From: JBAWAP01 sp049589355
Lineage (GTDB): Bacteria; Chloroflexota; Anaerolineae; VGOG01
DNA: 39,956 nt
Reading direction: 5' to 3'
NCBI GenBank assembly: GCA_049589355.1
Contig: JBAWAP010000056.1
Coordinates: 1 to 39,956, forward strand
Shown: one piece after another, positions 7,541-14,899 of the stretch
Layout: the number at the start of each line of letters is the position of its first letter
Numbering within the stretch: position 1 is the first letter of the stretch
Notes under the pieces: generated by a model
What the model was told of the DNA's origin: nothing
Database searches by the model: none
What the model saw: the letters and a program-made list of their open reading frames with translations, nothing else
Translations under genes and position numbers: made by a program

Positions 7541-7620
7541 CACGGCAACAGATAGACAGCAGATAAGTGGATGAGGGAGGTGCAAGTATCCGTTTATTCG
7601 TCGTCCATCCGTTGCGGCAA
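7541..7620 (+). repeat. Palindromic repeat B, right flank of the GxxExxY gene
   Basis: Starts CACGGCAACAGATAGACAGC and ends ATCCGTTGCGGCAA. Its right end is the inverted form (one mismatch in 14) of the left end of repeat A (TTGCGGCAACGGAT). Most differences from repeat A are transitions, so the duplication is not recent. Confidence 0.8.
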
Positions 7621-7638
7621 ATGATCAGAGGAAACACC

Positions 7639-8433
7639 ATGTCACCCCAAGAAGTCCTCATCCTGGCCATGACCCAAATGCTCAGCGGCATCTGTACAGC
7701 CGGGTTCACCCGCCAGCCAGACCCCGTCACCGGCCTGCGCTGGGTGCGGCCGGTGCGTGAGTTTGGCACCCTCCTGCCAGGCGACATGACCGACGCCGAC
7801 GGCCGACTGGTGCAGTGTAGCGACGTGGTCGAGTTGAATCCGCTCGCGCCGCGCCCTGACCCGCCCCACATTGAGGACTGGCTCACCGATTTCGTCCGCC
7901 ACCGGCCACGGCTGCTGCGCCGTCTGGAGGGAGAGAAGCGGGCCCGTTTCTTTGCCAAATACCTCGACCGCGCTCCGGAGGACGTGCTCATCCACCACAC
8001 CCGCTCCCTCTGCCTGGTGCAGCCGGAGCAGGTGTGGGTGCGCTTCTCGCTGGACAGTTATTCCGGTAAGTACGAAGCACGGATGGGCTTTGTGCTGCCG
8101 GGCGACGCCAACCATCCCCAAGCCACCAGCCAACGCGGCGTCTCCGTGACCGACCTCAAGTGGCAAGCGATGGGCCGGACCTGGCTGAGCGAGAAAGGCG
8201 GCTTGCTGACGCTGGACCACGACGCGCTCTTGACACGACTGGAGGCGGAAGCCCTCTACCTGGCCGTAGGCCTGAGCCGTAGTTGGCAGGGAGAGTACTG
8301 GCCCCTCGTCGTCGGGGTGCACGTCGTGCCGGATTATGAGATGTTAGGAGATCACACCCTCACCCCCAGCCCCTCTCCCTCCCAGGGAGAGGGGAGCGGC
8401 TCCCTCTCCCCGACGGGGAGAGGGTTGGGGTGA
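7639..8433 (+). CDS. Dual-OB-domain-like protein with a repeat-derived C-terminal tail
   Basis: 264 residues from ATG 7639 with AGAGGAAA upstream; the frame is open further 5' but only through repeat B. The N-terminus (V-L-I-L-A-M-T-x-M-x-S-G-I-C-T-A-G, then W-V-R-P-V-R) resembles the 'dual OB-containing' proteins, which carry C-x-A-G and W-x-RPV signatures. A nucleic-acid-binding role is possible but unproven. From about residue 241 the protein is no longer native: the last 25 or so residues (T-P-S-P-S-P-S-Q-G-E-G...) are a translation of the REP-like repeat at 8355-8441, which also supplies the stop. The original end was probably near the Y-E-M-L-G segment. It lies upstream of the RecQ fusion on the same strand, spacing 27 bp. 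Confidence 0.6.
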   Translation: MSPQEVLILAMTQMLSGICTAGFTRQPDPVTGLRWVRPVREFGTLLPGDMTDADGRLVQCSDVVELNPLAPRPDPPHIEDWLTDFVRHRPRLLRRLEGEKRARFFAKYLDRAPEDVLIHHTRSLCLVQPEQVWVRFSLDSYSGKYEARMGFVLPGDANHPQATSQRGVSVTDLKWQAMGRTWLSEKGGLLTLDHDALLTRLEAEALYLAVGLSRSWQGEYWPLVVGVHVVPDYEMLGDHTLTPSPSPSQGEGSGSLSPTGRGLG

Positions 8434-8441
8434 GGGGCGAT
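8355..8441 (+). repeat. REP-like repeat, copy 1 (left flank of DUF559)
   Basis: 87 bp. Outer arms CACCCTCACCCCCAGCC and GGTTGGGGTGAGGGG pair with each other; between them are two CCCTCTCCC-type hairpins, giving a three-way-junction fold. Bases 8399-8441 are identical over 43 bp to 8872-8914. It encodes the tail and stop of the upstream dual-OB-like protein. Confidence 0.9.
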
Positions 8442-8460
8442 CTTTGAGGGAGTGATTGAA

Positions 8461-11400
8461 ATGGCTGAGAAAAAACAACATCGCATCTACCCGCCCATCC
8501 TGGCTAGTGCACGCGAGTTGCGCCAGCCGCAAACGCCGGCTGAAAAGAAACTGTGGACGCATTTGCGGAATAGGCAACTGGGTGGCTTCAAATTTCGCCG
8601 CCAGCATCTTATTGGGTCTTTCATCGTGGATTTCTATTGTGCTGCTTGTCGGTTAGCAGTGGAGATTGATGGCGATTCGCATGCTGAACAGGAGGCGTAC
8701 GATCAAGCACGTACGGCGTGGTTGAACGAACAGGGCTATCACGTGATCCGTTTTATCAACCGGGACGTTTTCCAGCATTTGGATGACGTGCTGGAGGCCA
8801 TCTTGGGGGAGTGCCAAAAGCTGAGTTCACCCTCACCCCCGGCCCCTCTCCCTCTGAGGGAGAAAGAAGAAGCTCCCTCTCCCCGACGGGGAGAGGGTTG
8901 GGGTGAGGGGCGATTATCCAAAACCAGCGTAACCATCTCTTCCTCATCAGTTTCCCCTCAAAAGGACGCAGGCGAGCAACCCTTCCGCATACTGGACGAG
9001 TTGGCGCTTGCGCCTCAACAAACTCTCCAACTCTCAAGCAACGACCGCAGCCGCCTGCTCAACTTCCTCCTGCGCTGGGACCACATCGAGGCCCTTCATG
9101 CCTGCCTGGACGCCCTCACTCTGGCCAATCCCGCCCTCGTCTCGCTGCTCGACCTGCGAGTGCGGGCCTTCCTGGCCCAGGGCCGCCCCGACGATGCGCT
9201 GGCCGTGATGCAGGAGCGCCTGCGGCTCAAAACCTCCCTCACTGCCCGCTCGCTTCTGGCCCGCATCCACCTGGCCCGTGGCGATGTGGATACCGCCCAC
9301 CAGATCGCCCGTGACCTCGTAGAAGAGCACGAGGACAGCGTGACGGCCTGGGGATTGCTGGGCGAGGTCGAACTGGCGCGAGGGGACACGCAAGCTGCGC
9401 TGGACACCTACCGCCGCCTGAACGAGTTGCGTCCCCAGGGCCGCGCCTACTTGCTGGGGATGCTCTCCCTATACCAGGCCCTCGACGACTGGGTGACCGC
9501 CAGCGGTTACGCCGTGCGCTTGCTGCGCACCACCGACGAGGAGGAGCCCCTCTCTGTCACTTACCTGCGTCGGCTGCGCGACTACTTCCGAGCGAGCGAC
9601 GAGGAGACCCGCGTAGCCGACCTGGAGGCCGAGCTAGAGCGCCGTTACGCCGACGAGCTGGCCGAACTGCGAGCCGCTCTCTTCCCAACTCCCCGAGCAC
9701 GGCCCATTGTCCCCACACCACCCACCGCTGAGCCCGTCCAGCGCGAGCCTGCTGAACCTTTGCCCACCTTCGATCAAGTCCCCGTCTCCGAAGAAGAGCG
9801 AACACGCATCGCCGAGGCTACCAGGCAGTTCTTTGGCTTCGAGACCCTCCTGCCCGGCCAGTTGGAGACCATGGCCTGCGTCCTGCGCGGCGAAGACGTG
9901 CTGACCATTCTGCCGACTGGCGGCGGCAAGTCGCTATGCTACCAGCTCCCGGCGCTTCTCGCTGAAAGGGGCACAACGCTGGTCATCTCGCCCCTCATCG
10001 CCCTGATGAAGGATCAGGTGGATTCGTTGCCAGCCAGGCTGCGGCGTCGAGCGATCAACATAGACTACAGCCTGGAGAGGGATGAACAGTCTCGGCGGCT
10101 GGAACAGATCACCGCAGGGGCCTACCGGTTGGTCTACGCCGCCCCGGAGCGACTGCGCCAGCCGACCTTCCTGCACGCGCTGCGGCGTGCAGGCGTGAAC
10201 CGGCTGGTGATTGACGAAGCGCACTGCGTCAGTGTATGGGGCCACGACTTTCGGCCCGACTATCTCACCATCGGGCGGGCGCGGCAGGCGCTGGGAAACC
10301 CGCCGCTGTTGGCCATGACCGCGACGGCACCACCCCGCGTGCGGCGCGACATCATTCACCATCTAGGTGAGATGCGCATCATCGCCGGCGACGTGACCCG
10401 CCCCAACTTGCAATTGGAGGTCTTCCACGCCCGCAACGCCGACGACAAATTACGCTACCTGCTGGCTTGTTGCCGAGCCGAATCTGGCAGCGGTATCGTC
10501 TACGCCGGCACCCGCTCCCGCTGCGAGGAACTAGCCGCGCTTTTGCGACAGCATGGCATCGTGGCCGACCATTATCACGCCGGCATCGCCGACCGGGCCG
10601 GGGTGCAAGATGACTTCATGGCCGGCCGCATCCGCGTGGTGGTGGCGACCGTCGCTTTTGGCCTGGGGATTGATAAGCCGGACATCCGCTTCATCGTCCA
10701 CTTTGTCCCGCCGCCCTCGCTGGAAGCCTATTATCAAGAAGCTGGTCGCGCTGGACGCGATGGGTTGCCCGCCTGTTGCCTGCTGATGTACGCCACTTCG
10801 GACCGAGCTACGCTGACTCGCCGCGCCCGCCAGGATGTGTTGCCCATCGAGTTCTTGCGGGCCATCTACGCAGCCGTCAAACACCGCCTGGGAGGTGTCT
10901 CACCGGGCCGGGTCGCAGCGGCAGACCTGGAGCGCGACCTGCAGGCCGATGACACCCGCGTCCGCGTGGCCCTGAGCCTGTTGGAGCAGGTTGGCCTGCT
11001 GCGGCGCGGCCCCGACGTACCCCGCGCAGCCATCGTCTGCCTGACCATCAGCGATGTGCCCGCAAACGCGCCCGAACTGGCGGCCTTTTGCCAGGCCGCC
11101 CGCCTGCGGCCCAGCCAACCGCTGACCCTGGACCTGGTGGACGTGGCACGGCGGGCCGGTCTGTCCCTTGAGGACATCGAGCAACGGGTGTTGGACTGGG
11201 CCGATGCGGGTTGGTTGGATTATCGCCCCGCTGGACGCGACCTGCTGCTGGAACTGCTGCCGCCGCCGCCGGACGCCGCCGAACAAATCGCCACGCTGCT
11301 GGAGCGGTACGAGACCATCCAGGCTCAACGCGTGGACGAGATCACTGCCTACGCTCAGACCCGCCGCTGCCGTCACGGTCACATCAACGCCTACCTGGGT

Positions 11401-12114
11401 GGCCGTACCATCGAACGCTGCACCGCTTGTGACAACTGCGTCGAAATCCTGCCCCCGCCTGGTGCTGGCCTGCCCGATGAGCTAGAACAGTTGTTGACCA
11501 TCCTGCGCTGTGTCTCGGCCGCGCCGTGGAGTTGGGGACGGGTTAGCCTGGTGCGCATCCTGCGTGGCGACGAGAAGGCTCATCCCGGTGCAGAGCCTCT
11601 CCACGAGAAAGCCTACGACCACACAGGTTTTGGCGCGCTGTCCTTCCGCTCGAAGACGGCTGTCGAGCGCATGCTAGAGCGACTAGAGTCCGGCGGGTTC
11701 TTGAAGGCACGCCAACTCGAGCACGGCGGCGCCGTGCTCGACATCACGCCCACAGGCAAAGCGGCGCTGCAGAACCAGGCCGCGCTGGAGAGCCTGATCA
11801 GCCAAGCAAAGAAACCGCCACCACGCAAGTCACCCGCAAAAGATGAGGTGGAGCTGGATGTGGATGAGGCGCTGTTCCAGACACTGCGCGCGTGGCGGCT
11901 GGAGCAGGCCCACACACAAGGAGTTTCACCATTCGTCGTATTTCACGACAGTCATCTGCGCGCCATCGCCGCGCACCGACCCGTCACGCTGGAGGCTTTA
12001 TCCAGGTTAAAGGGCGTTGGCCCGCGAAAACTGGAGAAGTATGGAATTGCGGTGATCGAACTGGTGCGCAAATATCTTGAGAGAGGGACAAATGACTCGC
12101 AAACTCAAGATTAA
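8461..12114 (+). CDS. recQ: Fusion: DUF559 nuclease-like domain + repeat-encoded linker + TPR region + RecQ-family helicase with HRDC
   Basis: 1217 residues from ATG 8461 (GAGGGAG upstream). Residues about 10-120 are a complete DUF559/Vsr-like endonuclease domain: L-R-N-R-Q-L-G-G-F-K-F-R-R-Q, I-V-D-F-Y and V-E-I-D-G-D-S-H. Residues 124-151 translate a REP-like repeat (S-P-S-P-P-A-P-L-P... and S-P-R-R-G-E-G-W-G-E-G). Residues about 185-400 are helical TPR-type repeats. The RecQ core follows: T-G-G-G-K-S (about 485), D-E-A-H (about 585), T-A-T-A, Q-E-A-G-R-A-G-R-D-G (about 763). Then come a zinc-type C-x-H...C-T-A-C-D-N-C segment and a C-terminal HRDC domain with L-x-x-L-K-G-V-G-P-R-K-L. It should unwind DNA 3'-5' in repair or recombination. 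I saw no convincing separate start for the helicase portion, so it may be expressed only as the fusion. Confidence 0.88.
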   Translation: MAEKKQHRIYPPILASARELRQPQTPAEKKLWTHLRNRQLGGFKFRRQHLIGSFIVDFYCAACRLAVEIDGDSHAEQEAYDQARTAWLNEQGYHVIRFINRDVFQHLDDVLEAILGECQKLSSPSPPAPLPLREKEEAPSPRRGEGWGEGRLSKTSVTISSSSVSPQKDAGEQPFRILDELALAPQQTLQLSSNDRSRLLNFLLRWDHIEALHACLDALTLANPALVSLLDLRVRAFLAQGRPDDALAVMQERLRLKTSLTARSLLARIHLARGDVDTAHQIARDLVEEHEDSVTAWGLLGEVELARGDTQAALDTYRRLNELRPQGRAYLLGMLSLYQALDDWVTASGYAVRLLRTTDEEEPLSVTYLRRLRDYFRASDEETRVADLEAELERRYADELAELRAALFPTPRARPIVPTPPTAEPVQREPAEPLPTFDQVPVSEEERTRIAEATRQFFGFETLLPGQLETMACVLRGEDVLTILPTGGGKSLCYQLPALLAERGTTLVISPLIALMKDQVDSLPARLRRRAINIDYSLERDEQSRRLEQITAGAYRLVYAAPERLRQPTFLHALRRAGVNRLVIDEAHCVSVWGHDFRPDYLTIGRARQALGNPPLLAMTATAPPRVRRDIIHHLGEMRIIAGDVTRPNLQLEVFHARNADDKLRYLLACCRAESGSGIVYAGTRSRCEELAALLRQHGIVADHYHAGIADRAGVQDDFMAGRIRVVVATVAFGLGIDKPDIRFIVHFVPPPSLEAYYQEAGRAGRDGLPACCLLMYATSDRATLTRRARQDVLPIEFLRAIYAAVKHRLGGVSPGRVAAADLERDLQADDTRVRVALSLLEQVGLLRRGPDVPRAAIVCLTISDVPANAPELAAFCQAARLRPSQPLTLDLVDVARRAGLSLEDIEQRVLDWADAGWLDYRPAGRDLLLELLPPPPDAAEQIATLLERYETIQAQRVDEITAYAQTRRCRHGHINAYLGGRTIERCTACDNCVEILPPPGAGLPDELEQLLTILRCVSAAPWSWGRVSLVRILRGDEKAHPGAEPLHEKAYDHTGFGALSFRSKTAVERMLERLESGGFLKARQLEHGGAVLDITPTGKAALQNQAALESLISQAKKPPPRKSPAKDEVELDVDEALFQTLRAWRLEQAHTQGVSPFVVFHDSHLRAIAAHRPVTLEALSRLKGVGPRKLEKYGIAVIELVRKYLERGTNDSQTQD
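8828..8914 (+). repeat. REP-like repeat, copy 2, translated inside the DUF559-RecQ fusion
   Basis: 87 bp, the same length and orientation as copy 1. The right 43 bp are identical, while the first hairpin has diverged. It starts directly after the DUF559 domain codons and is read in frame, so the nuclease ORF has no stop of its own and runs into the helicase gene. Confidence 0.9.
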
Positions 12115-12283
12115 CTGGACAGAATTGGACGCCGCCTTCCAAACCAGCTCGTGGGAGATGCATCACTACTTGGACCTGGAGACCGGCGAAGTCGTCATGG
12201 CCACCGACGAGGCTTCCCGCTACTTGGAGGAGCCGCCGGACGAGGAGTTGCCTGAGTTGTTGGTATATGCTCTGCCCATCGCA
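12092..12283 (+). pseudogene. Truncated UPF0158-like gene
   Basis: ATG 12092 overlaps the end of the recQ fusion by 23 bp. The first 60 or so residues (W-T-E-L-D-A-A-F-Q-x-x-S-W-E-M-H-H-Y-L-D-L then E-T-G-E-V-V) match the start of UPF0158-type proteins, which normally run to about 150 residues. Here similarity ends near P-E-L-L-V-Y-A-L-P. The frame then runs into a bidirectional terminator and the antisense of the acylase gene up to 12898, which is not plausible protein. I read it as a gene cut off at its 3' end by a rearrangement just before the terminator. A short product could still be made by readthrough, but probably does not fold. Confidence 0.6.
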
Positions 12284-12284
12284 C

Positions 12285-12320
12285 AAAAAAGCCCCCTCCT
12301 AGTGAACGAAGGGGGCTTTT
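12285..12320. terminator. Bidirectional intrinsic terminator
   Basis: GCCCCCT (12291-12297) and AGGGGGC (12310-12316), with AAAAAA on the left and TTTT on the right, so it works on both strands. It separates the plus-strand recQ cluster from the minus-strand acylase gene. Confidence 0.85.
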
Positions 12321-12340
12321 CACTTGAAACAATCCTTTGC

Positions 12341-14773
12341 CTACCGGGGAGTCAAAACCAGCACTCCCTCCTTGTTTGCGGCGATGCTTTCCTTGTCGAA
12401 GAGCATGGGGTGGTATTCGATGTTCCGCCAGGGGTCAATCATGTCGCCGTAGTGGCGGTGGTAGGTGTGGCCGGATTGGCCGGTGGTGTGCATCGAGACC
12501 GAGCGGGTGAAGTCACCCAGGTCCACGATCTGGCGGTAGGAGGGGACGATCACTACGCCATAGGGATCGTTCGGGCTGTAGCCAGTGTTGTTGACCGTGT
12601 CCATACTGCCGTCCACCACAACCGGCCCGCGGTTGAAGATAGCCTCGATGAGGCCGATGCCGCACTGGCCCAGGCTTTGGTTCTCAAAGGTGGCCGTGTG
12701 GAGGTCACCCCAGCGCCAGCGGGCCATGTTCCGTCCCAACGTCTCGGTCAGTTCCTCCACCGCCTCCTCCAGCGCCTGCAGCAGGATTTCGTCTCGCGTC
12801 TCCACCTGGGGCGTGGTGACGTCGTCGAACCAGGGAGAGGTCTCGTCGGCCAGGAGGCTCACCAGCGCCACTCCCGCCGTTATCCGGGCCCGGCGTAGAA
12901 GCTGCTCCCCCAGTTCGTCACCGAAAGTCAGGTCTATCAGGTGCAAGCGGAAGGCCTCGAAGAGGGCAGCGCCAGCGCTGTCCCACACTGCTCGTCCGTC
13001 CCAGGCCCGCAGCAGGCCCAGCGCCTCCGTCAGCCGGGGCTCGTCGCTGGAGAGAGTGAGCAGATGAGGCAGGATGTCCTGAGCGTAGATGGGGCTGCTA
13101 TCCCCCTGGATGGCCTGCATGTCGTCCAGGGAGAGAGAGGGGTCAGACTCGATCAACTCCACGATTCGCCGTGCCCGATAGCCAGGCGCCCAGTCCATCG
13201 AGATGAAGTAGGGGTAGTCAGGCCCCACCACGGCGTTGTTGGCGGTGACGATGTACTCCTCCGGCGGGTTGAAAGCGCGAGGCAGTTCGTCGAAAGGAAT
13301 GTAGTCCACCCACTCGTACTCGCCGGTCCAGCCCGGCACCGGCATCGAGCCATCGCCCGAGGCGCGGATGGGGATGCGGCCGGGAGCCTGGTAGCCGATG
13401 TTCCCCTCCACGTCGGCGTAGACGAAGTTCTGGCTGGGCACGTCCCAGTACGAAAGCGCCTCCCGGAATTCCTCCCAGTTCGTGGCCCTGTCCAGAAGAA
13501 GAACGCTGCGCATTAGTGTGCACGGCCGGAGCGCGGTCCAGGAAAGGGCCAGGGGCTGCCAGCCGAAGGACCAGTCCTCCTCCGTGCCGCCGACCACGTC
13601 GTTGATGATGGGGCCGTGGCGGGTGAGGCGGGCATTCACCACCACTGGCTCTTCCTCACCGGTGACCTGGATCTCCTCGCGGATGGCCTCCATATCCAGC
13701 CACTGGCCCTGGTACTCGTACTGGTTGGGGTTCTCTGGATTGACCCGCTCGATGAACAGGTCCTGTACGTCTGACCCCAGGTTGGTGACCCCCCAGGCGA
13801 TGTGGTCGTTGTGGCCGATGATGACGCCAGGGGAGCCGGCAAAGGAGGCACCGACCACGTTGTAGGGGCAGCCCGGTCCTACAGGTTCGCAATGAAGGCC
13901 GACCTCGTACCAAATGGAGGGCATCTGGATGCCCAGGTGGGGATCGTTGGCCAGCAGGGGCATCCCCGTCTCGGTCCGGCTGCCGGCTATGACCCAGTTG
14001 TTGCTGCCGATGTCATCACCTGTACCCAAGGGATGGAGGTCAAAGGAGGATTCGGGCACTGCCTCCAGCGTCGCCCCCGCCAGCGGGTGGGGAACGATGA
14101 CCGGATAGTCGTCCGAATAGGGTGGCACCAGCGCGCCGACGGCCGGGCTCCCCAGCCGGGCAGCGATGTGGGCGCGGAGGAGTTCATCGTTCATATTGCC
14201 ACTCAGGTCCCAGGCCATGATCTTACTCCAGGTGACGGTATTGAGGGGGGTCCAGGGCTCCGGGTCGAACTTGACGCCGGTGAGGCCCAGGATGGTGAAC
14301 TCCAGCCCCAGCCGGCCCCGGTGGGTGGAGATGTAGGCGTTGACCCCCTCGGCGTAGGCCTCCAGCACCGCCCGCTCCCCGTTGTCCAGCAGTTCCAGCT
14401 CCTGTGCAGCGGTGCGGTGCCAGCCCAGGGTACGGATGAAGCGATCGGAGTCCAGGGCGGATTCGCCTAGAATCTCGGCCAGCCGCCCGGACCCAACCCG
14501 TCGCCAGAACTCCATCTGCCAGAAGCGGTCCTGGGCGTGGACGTAACCCTGGGCGAAGAAGAGATCGTGGGGGTTGGAGGCATAGATGTGGGGGATACCC
14601 CAACCATCCCGATAAACCTCCACCTGGGATTCGAGCCCCGCCACTTTGATCGTGCCATTGCTGGCTGGGAAGCCACGCCTGATCACGAAGTAGCCCCCGC
14701 CAGCCGCCACGATCACGACCAGCAGGACGAGAACACCAAGGACCATCAGGATCTTGCCCAGCAGTCTTCGCAT
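12341..14773 (-). CDS. Penicillin-acylase-family N-terminal nucleophile hydrolase
   Basis: 810 residues from ATG 14773, which has GGAG upstream and starts an uncleaved-looking N-terminal membrane helix (MRRLLGKILMVLGVLVLLVV). The frame extends to 14848, but that part lies in repeat DNA. The family's fold is clear: W-G-I-P-H-I-Y-A-S near residue 60, the A-Q-G-Y-V-H-A-Q-D-R segment (about 72-81), and the autocleavage junction D-D-I-G/S-N-N-W with Ser257 as the expected new N-terminal nucleophile of the beta chain. N-D-P-H-L follows at about 275. The precursor should self-process into alpha and beta chains and cleave an amide bond (acyl amide, acyl-homoserine lactone or similar). The true substrate is unknown. 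It is anchored to the outer face of the membrane and lies downstream of the P-type ATPase, across a palindromic gap. Confidence 0.9.
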   Translation of the reverse strand: MRRLLGKILMVLGVLVLLVVIVAAGGGYFVIRRGFPASNGTIKVAGLESQVEVYRDGWGIPHIYASNPHDLFFAQGYVHAQDRFWQMEFWRRVGSGRLAEILGESALDSDRFIRTLGWHRTAAQELELLDNGERAVLEAYAEGVNAYISTHRGRLGLEFTILGLTGVKFDPEPWTPLNTVTWSKIMAWDLSGNMNDELLRAHIAARLGSPAVGALVPPYSDDYPVIVPHPLAGATLEAVPESSFDLHPLGTGDDIGSNNWVIAGSRTETGMPLLANDPHLGIQMPSIWYEVGLHCEPVGPGCPYNVVGASFAGSPGVIIGHNDHIAWGVTNLGSDVQDLFIERVNPENPNQYEYQGQWLDMEAIREEIQVTGEEEPVVVNARLTRHGPIINDVVGGTEEDWSFGWQPLALSWTALRPCTLMRSVLLLDRATNWEEFREALSYWDVPSQNFVYADVEGNIGYQAPGRIPIRASGDGSMPVPGWTGEYEWVDYIPFDELPRAFNPPEEYIVTANNAVVGPDYPYFISMDWAPGYRARRIVELIESDPSLSLDDMQAIQGDSSPIYAQDILPHLLTLSSDEPRLTEALGLLRAWDGRAVWDSAGAALFEAFRLHLIDLTFGDELGEQLLRRARITAGVALVSLLADETSPWFDDVTTPQVETRDEILLQALEEAVEELTETLGRNMARWRWGDLHTATFENQSLGQCGIGLIEAIFNRGPVVVDGSMDTVNNTGYSPNDPYGVVIVPSYRQIVDLGDFTRSVSMHTTGQSGHTYHRHYGDMIDPWRNIEYHPMLFDKESIAANKEGVLVLTPR

Positions 14774-14797
14774 TTTTCTCTTCTCCTCTATCAGCCA

Positions 14798-14893
14798 AGC
14801 CTTGCGAAGGTTGCAAACATACTTGCAGGTGCACGCAGTTTTGCTCACCAGGCACGTTTCCAGGTGAATTCACCTTCAAACCTTCGCAAGGCT
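14798..14893. repeat. MITE-like element with 15-bp terminal inverted repeats
   Basis: AGCCTTGCGAAGGTT (14798-14812) and AACCTTCGCAAGGCT (14879-14893) are perfect inverse complements. Between them is a perfect 14-bp palindrome AGGTGAATTCACCT. The element fills most of the gap between the ATPase stop and the acylase start. No clear target duplication is seen, so a hairpin terminator or regulatory RNA is the alternative. Confidence 0.6.
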
Positions 14894-14899
14894 GGGTAG

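Noticed and set aside
8355..8914. The two 87-bp repeats as a CRISPR array
   Set aside because: Only two copies, 386 bp apart with a protein domain between them, and self-complementary; no spacer pattern.
12287..12898. Continuation of the UPF0158 frame to 12898
   Set aside because: It passes through a terminator hairpin and then lies antisense to the acylase gene; composition (Val/His/Gly/Asp) is typical of a shadow.
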